Assembly: GCF_000222485.1 (NCBI RefSeq)
Contig: NC_015914.1
Location: forward strand, 1-64,000
From: Cyclobacterium marinum DSM 745
Lineage (GTDB): Bacteria > Bacteroidota > Bacteroidia > Cytophagales > Cyclobacteriaceae
DNA length: 64,000 nt
Direction of reading: 5' to 3'
Position 1 is the first letter of the stretch. Each line of letters starts with the position of its first letter. The notes under the pieces were generated by a model. It worked only from the letters and a program-made list of their open reading frames with translations. It had not been told where the DNA came from and made no database searches. The position numbers were made by a program, and so were the translations under genes. Of the stretch, positions 45,820 through 56,853 are shown in pieces.

Positions 45820-46761
45820 CTAGCCTTTTTCCGTTTTTAGTTCATCCTCAATCTGTATAACTTGATCAATTAGCATGTCAGCCTGCCTTCTTTGTTCACC
45901 ATCAAATGGTCCAATTGGGAACCGAACATTAGGCTGTGTATAGATGCCTTGCCTGTATAATAATCGCTTAAAAAAATGGATTGAAAGGTCTAAACTCTGA
46001 TTAGAAAAATTCAATACAGGTAAAATTGTTTTGAATAAGGATTCAGCCTCCTGAGTTTCGCCCATTTCAAATTGGTGGTATATTTTGGTGTAAATCCAAT
46101 GCATACCGGTGGGCATAAATGCATGGACACCCCTATTAAGCCCGTCCATCATTTGAGAAACAGCCCAACCTCCACTGACATTTAGTTTTCCTTGGGTAAG
46201 TTTTAGAATACGTGAGTATTTGGGCCCGGCAGGAACAGTTTCTATTTTTAGACAACGAAAAGTAGGGACCTCATTGAATAACTCACAGATCAATTTATCC
46301 GGCAAGCCACTTCCGGTAGCATCCCAATCTTGAAGCATAATCATTTCAGGGGATAAATCCGCCAAATCCATAAAGTGCTTTCGAAACTGATTTTCGTCAA
46401 CAAAAGGAATTTGGAACAATACATTTTTACAGCCTAAATCCAAATATGATTTTAAAAGCTTTTTACTATTGTCCAAATCCTGTTCTCCGGCTCCACCAAT
46501 CACAGGCACTTTACCATTCACAGTTCCTAACACCAAAGCTAACATGCTTTGTCGTTCAGAAGCTGTCAATTTATATACTTCTGCTGCCATTGCAGGCACC
46601 AAAAAACCTGCTACACCAGCCTTCAGCGCTTCATTAACATTCCTTTCTAGGGAATCAAAATCAATGCTATCGTATTTCGTAAATGGCGTATTGAGTACCG
46701 TAACAATTCCTTTTAAAGGATAAAGCTCCTGCCTTGGCTGGAATTTTTTTTCTCTATCCAT
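45820..46761 (-). CDS. DapA/NAL-family lyase, probably for a sugar acid
   Basis: A class I TIM-barrel lyase of about 313 residues with the Schiff-base lysine Lys172 (RCLKIETVPAGPK). The usual DHDPS tyrosine motif is replaced by LQDW (143-146), the pattern of the QD subfamily, so it is probably not a true dihydrodipicolinate synthase but a 2-keto-3-deoxy-sugar-acid or sialic-acid-like lyase. The ATG at 46761 is preferred to a TTG at 46782. The gene follows a GH67-like lipoprotein gene by 2 bases, so the pair is coupled. Confidence 0.85.
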   Translation of the reverse strand: MDREKKFQPRQELYPLKGIVTVLNTPFTKYDSIDFDSLERNVNEALKAGVAGFLVPAMAAEVYKLTASERQSMLALVLGTVNGKVPVIGGAGEQDLDNSKKLLKSYLDLGCKNVLFQIPFVDENQFRKHFMDLADLSPEMIMLQDWDATGSGLPDKLICELFNEVPTFRCLKIETVPAGPKYSRILKLTQGKLNVSGGWAVSQMMDGLNRGVHAFMPTGMHWIYTKIYHQFEMGETQEAESLFKTILPVLNFSNQSLDLSIHFFKRLLYRQGIYTQPNVRFPIGPFDGEQRRQADMLIDQVIQIEDELKTEKG

Positions 46762-46763
46762 AC

Positions 46764-49103
46764 TTATCGTTTGATCAGCCAAACGTCTGTTACCCTGGAT
46801 TGCTTCCTCCAGTTTAGGTGCTCCTCATCCGGCTTGTCAAAGCTTAGCTTTAATGTTCCATCTTTGATAATATCTTTTGGAAGCGGAAACTCTTTAAACT
46901 CCTCAAATCCTTTTTCATATTTGGTCGGCACAAGACGTAGGTCATTTGCTCTCAACAATGCTTCACCAAATCCGGAAACCCTAATCAGGTAATTGGTATT
47001 AGGATCTAAATCATGGTATTCCAAGGTTGGGGTAAATTGAAACAACTGTGTAGAAAGGCGCTTTCTGCTCAAACCATCATTTTCCCACAAGAAGTCTATG
47101 GCATCGTCTGTTTTGGAGGTAACATGTTCGGCATCTGCACTTGAAATGTTATCATAAAAACTTCCCTCTCCCGGAGAGTCATAAGTCCTAATAAAATCCA
47201 GTCTTGCCAACTTTTCCTCTTCACTATCCAATTCCTTTACTTTTTCAAATTCATCTTCCAACCACCACCTGTTGTTCAAAGGGTAATCAATAAAATCCAG
47301 AATCGCACCTCTTTCCGCACTTCGTGCCCGGTACTTTTCTACGCTTAATTGCGCTCCGATGGATTGAAAAAGTTTTTCCCCATAAACAAATACTTTTTCC
47401 TTCAAGTCTTGGGAGACCATTTCAATGGTTGCTTTTTTTAATTGTTGAAGGGCATCATGCATGGCCTCGTCTGCACCTATGGTCTCGGCTTGAGCCAATA
47501 TTTTATAGGCTTCAGCTTCCAATCCTTTTTCAAAGACCAACCTATCTTTTATATAAGCATCATAATAAGCCCGCATCACCAATTGCTGCCATCTCCAATT
47601 TTCGGCCAATTGTGGGTTGTCCACTTCCAATCTTTTCCATAATTCCAAGGTTTTTTTAATCGCATCATTGCTTATAATCGGCCCGTCCCAATTTTTTTCT
47701 AGAGCAAATATTCCTTCAGTAGCTTCCTCGGCGACTTCCTCGCCAAAGAAAAATCGGCTATACTCCATGATAATTTCTTTGGGGTCCTTTTGGGGATTGA
47801 CGCCCAGCTGGCTCCACAACACCTTATTGACATCATCATGGGTACCATCTGAATACGTGATGAATCCATCGGTAAATTGGCTATCTCTAACAAACAGATC
47901 AGTATACATTAAGGGTTGAGGATTGCATGGCTCCCTGCCCAATGTCAAGGCAAAAGCTTGGTCCCAATTGTCTACAGGATACTGACACCTTACGGTATGG
48001 GTAATATCAGGATAAAAGCGGTGCAGGTATTTTTTTGGCAACAACTTCCTCTCTAACGCTATTGGAGGACTACTTGGCCCATATACCAATCCTTTGAGCC
48101 AATCAGGATTATGCTGTTCCAAATAATCGAAGAAATAATCAACTTTTTCCTTGTTAAATCCCTGCAAGGAAACCCAAATCCCTGCCTCCGGATGATACTT
48201 CTTCAATATAGCTGATAAATCATTTAAATAGGGAATCAATTGCGCAGGGTGGTTTTCTCCCGGATCTCCTCCAGGTACAAAGACACCATCTAACCTTGGA
48301 CATTTGGCATAAAATGCTTCCTGTTCATCAAGTCCTTCCTGATGGGCATTTTCAATGGTCAAATCATGCGGAGCAGGAGTCCAAACCCAATACTCAGCAT
48401 CATATTTCTCACATATTTTGCTAAGCTCAACCTCCATAAGCTGAGGATTGACCTTAAAGTGCGGACTAGAGTTAACCTTCTGAAAGGGTATATTCTCAAA
48501 ACTATTGGCTCCAAAAAGCACTTGCTCTCTAAAATGTTGATCAAATTGTTCCACAGTCCAAGCGTCCCAAGAATTGGCAGTATTTCGATAACCGAATTGA
48601 TGACCACGTAGAGGATATTCCGGTGCTTCCGAAATATTGATGGATGAATTGATTGTGATTTCACCATCCTTCATATTCGCCAATCTCAGCAACTTACCTA
48701 CACCAAATAAGATGCCTCTAGTATCGCTACCCAGAATCCATATTATATTTTGGTTTCCATCCCTCTCATGAAAAATATGGTAACCTTCTGCCTTCAAGTC
48801 TTCGGGAATGCTATTGCTCTTCGAAGGAGGTGTCTTGCCAAATAACTCATTGTCATTTTCCAAAGCTATGGCAATGGTAGTATTGCTTTCCCATTTATCT
48901 GAAACTCTCAGATGAAGTGCAGTGCGTTTTTCAATTTCTTCGACCAAGACCTCCCCTGCGGTTTGCTGGATAGGCGATTTGATCTGTGGAGATATTAAAA
49001 TATTTGCCTTTGACAAATCAAGCTTTTCTTGATCTTCATTGACACAGGATATCAGGGCAATCAATGCTATAGTTACAGCCCAAAACTTTGTAATTGTCTT
49101 CAT
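46764..49103 (-). CDS. GH67/GH20-like alpha-glucuronidase-type lipoprotein
   Basis: The 779-residue lipoprotein has lipobox LISC (Cys20). It contains an N-terminal domain like the zincin-fold of GH20/GH67 enzymes (about 30-155), then a TIM-barrel-like catalytic region (SEAPEYPLRGHQFGYR, YDAEYWVWTPAPHD, GVFVPGGDPGENHP), and a C-terminal helical plus beta region. The pattern fits alpha-glucuronidase-like enzymes rather than true hexosaminidases. Surface-exposed action on a uronic-acid-bearing glycan is plausible, and the downstream lyase could then process the released sugar acid. The exact GH family and active-site acids need a profile search. Confidence 0.75.
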   Translation of the reverse strand: MKTITKFWAVTIALIALISCVNEDQEKLDLSKANILISPQIKSPIQQTAGEVLVEEIEKRTALHLRVSDKWESNTTIAIALENDNELFGKTPPSKSNSIPEDLKAEGYHIFHERDGNQNIIWILGSDTRGILFGVGKLLRLANMKDGEITINSSINISEAPEYPLRGHQFGYRNTANSWDAWTVEQFDQHFREQVLFGANSFENIPFQKVNSSPHFKVNPQLMEVELSKICEKYDAEYWVWTPAPHDLTIENAHQEGLDEQEAFYAKCPRLDGVFVPGGDPGENHPAQLIPYLNDLSAILKKYHPEAGIWVSLQGFNKEKVDYFFDYLEQHNPDWLKGLVYGPSSPPIALERKLLPKKYLHRFYPDITHTVRCQYPVDNWDQAFALTLGREPCNPQPLMYTDLFVRDSQFTDGFITYSDGTHDDVNKVLWSQLGVNPQKDPKEIIMEYSRFFFGEEVAEEATEGIFALEKNWDGPIISNDAIKKTLELWKRLEVDNPQLAENWRWQQLVMRAYYDAYIKDRLVFEKGLEAEAYKILAQAETIGADEAMHDALQQLKKATIEMVSQDLKEKVFVYGEKLFQSIGAQLSVEKYRARSAERGAILDFIDYPLNNRWWLEDEFEKVKELDSEEEKLARLDFIRTYDSPGEGSFYDNISSADAEHVTSKTDDAIDFLWENDGLSRKRLSTQLFQFTPTLEYHDLDPNTNYLIRVSGFGEALLRANDLRLVPTKYEKGFEEFKEFPLPKDIIKDGTLKLSFDKPDEEHLNWRKQSRVTDVWLIKR

Positions 49104-49303
49104 TTCATGTAGCTTTTACTCAATTGAAAGAAAGGCCCCATCTCATTCTGTATAATGATACCTTTCTAACCTCAACCTTAACTACTGCTAACTGGACAAA
49201 ACCTACCATGGTGGGTGGGTGACAAGATTAGCCCATTGAATGAAAAAAGTTAATAAACTGCCTACTAACAAGAATTGAATTGAAGTCTTACTCTCGCCCT
49301 TTG

Positions 49304-50302
49304 CTAATCATAAGTAGCATTGGCGTAGGCATTAAAATCAGAAAATTCATTTGGAAAAGTATTGTTTACAAATTCATATTCCCAAAGTTCTATATACCTT
49401 ACCCCCATGGCCTTTGCCTGAGCCATCATTGTGCTGTAATCACCGTCTTTAAATCTTTCTTTTTGATCAGACCTGCCAATTGCTTGGGCATAAATATCAC
49501 CCGGAAAAGCGGTTAATGCGGCCAATAAATTGGGTTGGTAAGTTGTCTTACCGGAAATCCACCAAATTGCGGCTCCAACTCGCTGATTCAAAGAACTGTC
49601 ATTCCATAAGTCTGTTATAATTTGATTTGGAATAGCACTGTCATTGATAAGGTCATGGACTTCTACTGCAATGGCTTTATCAGGGAAGGCCATTGCAAAG
49701 TTTACAGCTGTCGACTTAACGGCATTCACCCATTTGTCAGCAGTGAATCCTGCATTGATAAGAACAGTTTCGGACACTCCATTAAAGTGGCCTTCAATGC
49801 CATTAGCAGTCATTTGCGGGACATAGACCAAGCCTAGGTCTTCATCATTTCCATATTTAGCTGCCAAGGCCAAAGCCAATTGATTTAATTTGACAATAAC
49901 CTGATTGTCCCACATTTTCGGTATTACCTTTACATTGCCATAAAAATCAGTAATTTCAAATGAGTCAACTTTTTCATCTTCAAACAACCATAAAGGGCTA
50001 CTTTCTCCCGCAATTATTCCTAAACTCCATTCCAGATTTCTTTCTTGAATTGATAAAAGAAATTGATCAATCAATGAAAAATCATATATACCTTCCTCCG
50101 GTTCAATATCATTCCATTTCACACGAATTAAAGCACCATTGACATGGGCATTATCCAAGGCTGTTTCATTTCCAAATGAACTTGAATACAAACCCTTTGG
50201 TTTGTAAATACCGCTGTTATTTTCAACTTTGGGTGCTTCAATACGATTGCATGAAAGGCAAACCAAATAGAAGAAAGTTAAAAAAAATCTTCTCATCCAC
50301 AT
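49304..50302 (-). CDS. TIM-barrel-like glycosidase-related lipoprotein
   Basis: The 332-residue lipoprotein has a signal peptide with lipobox (LVCLSC). The text GALIRVKWNDIEPEEGIYDFSLIDQFLL is typical of the first strand and helix of GH42/GH5-type barrels, and SLGIIAGESSPLWLF and IELWEYEFVN follow as later strands. Candidate acids lie in NGIEGHFNG and in IELWEYEF. It may be a glycosidase or a related binding protein. It is about 200 bases upstream of the GH67-like gene on the same strand. Confidence 0.65.
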   Translation of the reverse strand: MWMRRFFLTFFYLVCLSCNRIEAPKVENNSGIYKPKGLYSSSFGNETALDNAHVNGALIRVKWNDIEPEEGIYDFSLIDQFLLSIQERNLEWSLGIIAGESSPLWLFEDEKVDSFEITDFYGNVKVIPKMWDNQVIVKLNQLALALAAKYGNDEDLGLVYVPQMTANGIEGHFNGVSETVLINAGFTADKWVNAVKSTAVNFAMAFPDKAIAVEVHDLINDSAIPNQIITDLWNDSSLNQRVGAAIWWISGKTTYQPNLLAALTAFPGDIYAQAIGRSDQKERFKDGDYSTMMAQAKAMGVRYIELWEYEFVNNTFPNEFSDFNAYANATYD

Positions 50303-50583
50303 TATATTTAAGATTGATTACGGTAAGACCCGCATTTTAGGCAAAAGTTTAATTATCCTTAAAATAAACGATAAAATTTTGTATAAATAATATTTTATAA
50401 TGCCTTTTCCATCAAAAAAGAAAATGTTATAAATTAATTGATACCCATAACTTAGCCTATAGAATGTATTTTAAGATCAATTTACCAAAACAAAAACCCT
50501 CCTTCCGGACAATGGCTGTATATTAGCCATCCTAAAGTTTATTATAAACCAGACATTTCCTATTGGGATAATTAGTGTAGATC

Positions 50584-51759
50584 ATGAAACAACTATTTTC
50601 AAATTTATTGTTTAAAGTTTTTCTTGCCATAATATTGGGCATTCTTTTCGGACAGTATTTACCTGAATCCATCAATCGGATCTTTACCACCTTTAATGCT
50701 TTTTTCGGACAGTTTCTAAATTTCGCTATACCCTTAATTATTATGGGATTAATAATGCCTGCAATAGCTGATTTGGGAAAAGGTGCAGGAAAATTATTGT
50801 TAATGACTGCTGCCATTGCATATGGTTCGACCTTGTTCTCAGGTTTTATGACCTATCTAACTACTTCAGGGATATTCCCCATGCTTTTGGAATCACATGC
50901 CAACGGAGCTGCTCCAATAGCAGAAGAAGGACCTAAACTTACACCTTACTTTAGTATTAGCATTCCTCCCATACTCGACGTCATGTCAGCCCTTGTTTTA
51001 GCCTTTGTAGTTGGAATAGGTCTTTCCACCCAGGAAGAATCAAATCTAAAATTGATGGTGAGAGACTTCCAAAAAATCATCATGCAATTGATTGAAAATG
51101 TAATCATCCCACTCTTGCCGCTTTTCATTTTGGGTATTTTTGCAAAAATGTCCTTTAGCGGACAAGTCTTTTCAATTCTATCTGTGTTTATAAGCATTAT
51201 TGGGGTGATTTTTGCCTTGCACGTTTTACTGTTATTGCTTCAATATATCATTGCAGGTTTGGTTACGAAGAAAAATCCTTTTAAATTATTGATCACAATG
51301 ATGCCTGCCTATTTCACCGCATTGGGCACCCAATCTTCTGCAGCCACCATTCCTGTAACCTTAGAACAAGCGCTAAAAAATGGTGTTTCTGAGAAAATTG
51401 CAGGCTTTGTTATTCCCTTATGTGCGACCATTCACCTGTCTGGAAGTATTATGAAAATCACTGCTTGTGCCATGGCCTTGATGATTCTATATGGAATGCC
51501 TTTTGGTTTCACACTCTTTGCCGGATTTATTTTTGTTTTGGGCATTGCCATGATCGCCGCACCGGGAGTTCCCGGAGGAGCCATTATGGCCGCTGTTGGT
51601 ATCCTTCAATCCATGTTAGGCTTTAATGAAGAGATGATTGGCATAATGATCGCATTGTACATTGCCATGGATAGTTTTGGCACCGCCTGCAATGTGACCG
51701 GAGACGGGGCAATAGCTATAGTGATGGATAAGGTAACCAAAGAAAAGTTGGTCGCTTAA
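50584..51759 (+). CDS. Dicarboxylate/amino acid:cation symporter (DAACS family)
   Basis: The 391-residue inner-membrane transporter takes up C4-dicarboxylates, glutamate or aspartate with Na+ or H+. It has the GltP/DctA family helices (VFLAIILGILFGQYLPESI, PLIIMGLIMPAIADLGKG), the HP1 serine-rich tip (FTALGTQSSAATIPVTLE) and the HP2/TM8 segment (FGTACNVTGDGAIAIVMDK). It is shorter than GltP by about 40 residues but complete in motifs. It stands alone, convergent with katG. Confidence 0.93.
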   Translation: MKQLFSNLLFKVFLAIILGILFGQYLPESINRIFTTFNAFFGQFLNFAIPLIIMGLIMPAIADLGKGAGKLLLMTAAIAYGSTLFSGFMTYLTTSGIFPMLLESHANGAAPIAEEGPKLTPYFSISIPPILDVMSALVLAFVVGIGLSTQEESNLKLMVRDFQKIIMQLIENVIIPLLPLFILGIFAKMSFSGQVFSILSVFISIIGVIFALHVLLLLLQYIIAGLVTKKNPFKLLITMMPAYFTALGTQSSAATIPVTLEQALKNGVSEKIAGFVIPLCATIHLSGSIMKITACAMALMILYGMPFGFTLFAGFIFVLGIAMIAAPGVPGGAIMAAVGILQSMLGFNEEMIGIMIALYIAMDSFGTACNVTGDGAIAIVMDKVTKEKLVA

Positions 51760-52143
51760 TACTGAAATAGGAAGTATCTATTTAGGGACAGATCACTTCG
51801 CTGAAAAAACTACCTCAAGAAACCCTATTGTAAAACGCCCTATAACTTTTTATAGCTAAACATACATTTCTGTGTTAAAGCTGACTGTGAAAATTCGTTC
51901 ATCCGGAAAACTCCGGAGGAGTGAGATTTTTGTAGGAAGAGGTGTGAGCTCCTGGTATAACAAAGAAAAAGATACGATTTTGGCGGTATAGTTGCTTTTT
52001 TTCCTGCAATAATGCTGACAAAATCGCTACTTTATTTGAGCTTTGAAAATCCCATAACTCTTTGCATGGTTTCTCAAAAAAATAAAAAATCGGCTTCGAT
52101 AGCATATCAAAGCCGATTTTTATTATAAACTGAAGCAACTTGA
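51760..52143. other. Intergenic region between symporter and katG
   Basis: About 384 bases between convergent genes. It contains the katG terminator at its right end (52085-52121) and a small hairpin CCGGA-AAAC-TCCGG at 51903-51916. A weak minus-strand frame (51899-52138) of about 79 residues has no known domain and runs through the terminator. It could be a remnant of a repeat or mobile element, but I cannot show that. Confidence 0.4.
52085..52121. terminator. Terminator after katG, bidirectional
   Basis: A 12-bp stem AAAAATCGGCTT/AAGCCGATTTTT (52085-52096 with 52110-52121), with an inner GAT/ATC pair in the loop. The A and T runs on the two sides allow termination in both directions. It lies 23 bases past the katG stop. 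Confidence 0.88.
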
Positions 52144-54837
<2,694 letters not shown>

Positions 54838-56259
54838 TTATAGTTCTACCACATTAAATTCAATGTCAACCGTTCCATCGTTTGGATGAGGAATAATATT
54901 CGGAGTAAGTTTATCTGAATCAAAAAGACCTGATTCAATGATTTTCTTTTGAGAAGACATCAACTTACTTCTAGAGAACAAGTCACCCTTTGCAATATCT
55001 ACCATTTTAAGGATTTTTTCTGTCGACACCTTTTTGTTCCCAGTAATTAAAATTTTGTCAATTTCAGAAACCTTTCCCTCAAAAATGTTAAAGGTTATGT
55101 CAACTTTATTGCCTATGATTTCTTTATTCATTTCTATAGTGAAGTACAGGTAGCCTTGATCCATAAATAAAGAACCCAAATCACGTCCTTCCGGCTGATA
55201 GGAAAGCTTTTCATTAATCACTTCTTCATTAAACGGATCTCCAGTTTTAAGTCCTAAATATCCTGATAAATAATCATCGGAGTAGTGTGAATTCCCTTCC
55301 CAAAAAATGTTTCCAATAACATAAGGAATACCTTTGGCTTCAATATTTTTCTGAGTACTACTACTTTTTGGGACAAAGGAGAATGCTACCATTAATAGCA
55401 TTAAGCACGGCCCTACCAGAATGTACCGCAGAGCGATACGCTTTTTGTATTTGGTTTTATTTAGCATAATGATTCGTTTTTTTATAGTGTTCATTGAAAA
55501 TTGATGGGTTAAGAAACTACTCCCTTTGTTAGAGGCAAGTTTTAATATGAGCTTAGAATAGCTTTCAGTATTCCCTTTAAATGCATTGGCTTTTGCATCG
55601 GCATAATACTCGTGGACATTATTGAGCTCCTTTTTCATTAGTCTAAGAACTGGATTAAACCAACATATTAAGATGGAAAGCTCCATTAAGAGATTATCTA
55701 ACGTGTGACGTTGAGTAACATGTGCTTTTTCATGTTCAATTACCTGAGTAAACTCCTTCTCCGAAATAGCTAAATGGCTCCTATTTATAAATATATAATT
55801 CAAAAATGAAAAAAATGAGGGGCCCCGATCTATGAAAATGATTTTAATGCCATCCTCTTCAGAAAATGCATGGTTCCGGGTAAGTTTTATAACTGCAATA
55901 ATTCCACTAAAGAGTTTCCAAAATCGGTATGAAAATCCAATTAAATAAACCAAACTTAAAATGGTCATCAACCAGTTAACATTAAAAGTTGTAGCATGTA
56001 TAGACATATTTTTGTCCGGTACAATTGGCAATTCTATATGCCCAAGTCTATGAAAAACGCTTATTGATGCGTCACTCGCAGGTGCATTCCAAAAAGGGAT
56101 ACTAATTAAAGGAATAATAAAACTAATAATGGTAACTGTTAACAGATAGATCCTATTGGCTTGAAAAAAAGAAAGATGACGAAAGACTGTCCAATAAAGA
56201 AGACCAAATAGTGTCTGACAAACTGAGACTTCAATCAAATATATAAGCCAGTTATTCAT
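54838..56259 (-). CDS. BlaR1/M56-type metallopeptidase with POTRA-like C-terminus
   Basis: The 473-residue protein has four N-terminal membrane helices (about 5-140), the M56 zinc site HEKAH (176-180 in QVIEHEKAHVTQRHTLD), a fifth helix near 290, and a periplasmic tail. The tail carries two segments like POTRA domains: IGNIFWEGNSHYSDDYLSGY to KLSYQPEGRDLGSLFMDQGYLYF, and EIDKILITGNKKVSTEKILKMV to KKIIESGLFDSDK. In BlaR1 the tail is a beta-lactam-binding domain; here POTRA repeats suggest sensing of a membrane or protein partner. It overlaps blaI by 8 bases with the ATG at 56259. Confidence 0.85.
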   Translation of the reverse strand: MNNWLIYLIEVSVCQTLFGLLYWTVFRHLSFFQANRIYLLTVTIISFIIPLISIPFWNAPASDASISVFHRLGHIELPIVPDKNMSIHATTFNVNWLMTILSLVYLIGFSYRFWKLFSGIIAVIKLTRNHAFSEEDGIKIIFIDRGPSFFSFLNYIFINRSHLAISEKEFTQVIEHEKAHVTQRHTLDNLLMELSILICWFNPVLRLMKKELNNVHEYYADAKANAFKGNTESYSKLILKLASNKGSSFLTHQFSMNTIKKRIIMLNKTKYKKRIALRYILVGPCLMLLMVAFSFVPKSSSTQKNIEAKGIPYVIGNIFWEGNSHYSDDYLSGYLGLKTGDPFNEEVINEKLSYQPEGRDLGSLFMDQGYLYFTIEMNKEIIGNKVDITFNIFEGKVSEIDKILITGNKKVSTEKILKMVDIAKGDLFSRSKLMSSQKKIIESGLFDSDKLTPNIIPHPNDGTVDIEFNVVEL

Positions 56260-56626
56260 CTCCTTTGTTTTTATAATGTTCAATAAGGGATGAAATCTCC
56301 GTAATTTCTTTTTCTGTTAGTTCGTTTTCTTTAGCCATGAATGAAACCACATTATCAAATGAACCTTCAAAAAAATGAGATACCATGTTTTTCAATAGCC
56401 CTTTCTTGTACTTTACTTTTGAAATACAAGGTGCGTATTCATGAGTTTTTCCAAAGGCCCTATGATTTACGTATCCTTTGGTTTCCAAAATTCTAATTAT
56501 TGAAGACACTGTAGTATACGGTGGTTTTGGGTCTGGAAACTTATCAAGGACATCATTTACAAAACCCCTTTCGATATCCCAAAGTATCTCCAATACTGCT
56601 AATTCTCTTTGTGTTAATTCTTTCAT
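56252..56626 (-). CDS. BlaI/MecI/CopY family repressor
   Basis: A 124-residue winged-helix repressor with ELTQRELAVLEILWDIERGFVNDVLDKF and the wing region PPYTTVSSIIRILETKGYVNHRAFGKTHEYAP. The family binds DNA as dimers, and the paired M56 protease cleaves the repressor on signal. The M56 gene follows with an 8-base overlap. Tandem repeats just upstream (56644-56698) are likely its operators. No beta-lactamase or penicillin-binding protein gene is nearby, so the regulated stress is probably different. Confidence 0.92.
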   Translation of the reverse strand: MKELTQRELAVLEILWDIERGFVNDVLDKFPDPKPPYTTVSSIIRILETKGYVNHRAFGKTHEYAPCISKVKYKKGLLKNMVSHFFEGSFDNVVSFMAKENELTEKEITEISSLIEHYKNKGDE

Positions 56627-56643
56627 AGAACAAATATATAACG

Positions 56644-56698
56644 CATACTTGAGTTATTCAACCCATACATGAGTTATACAACGTTAAATTGCGTTAAA
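56644..56698. promoter_or_regulatory. Tandem operator-like repeats upstream of blaI
   Basis: Two 19-bp direct repeats, CATACTTGAGTTATTCAAC (56644-56662) and CATACATGAGTTATACAAC (56664-56682), differ at two positions and are spaced by 20 bases, two helical turns. Two copies of CGTTAAA follow at 56682-56688 and 56692-56698, ten bases apart. They lie 18 to 72 bases ahead of the blaI start, as expected for autorepression. A minus-strand TATATTTG at 56631-56638 is a perfect -7 box but only 5 bases from the ATG, which would give a nearly leaderless mRNA. Confidence 0.6.
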
Positions 56699-56853
56699 AT
56701 AATCCTTAAAAAGGTTAAATGCTGTGGATTGGTTATTGTAACCGGTAAAATTGTTGGATGATTAACTTATAAAGCCATGTGACCTGATTACTGATTACAA
56801 AAAGTCCGGCTATACCAAAAAGCTTTGATTTACAGTAACAACCTCTGCTAGCG

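Noticed and set aside
51899..52138. Minus-strand frame of about 79 residues between symporter and katG.
   Set aside because: It overlaps the terminator hairpin and has no recognisable domain, so it is described only as part of the intergenic region.
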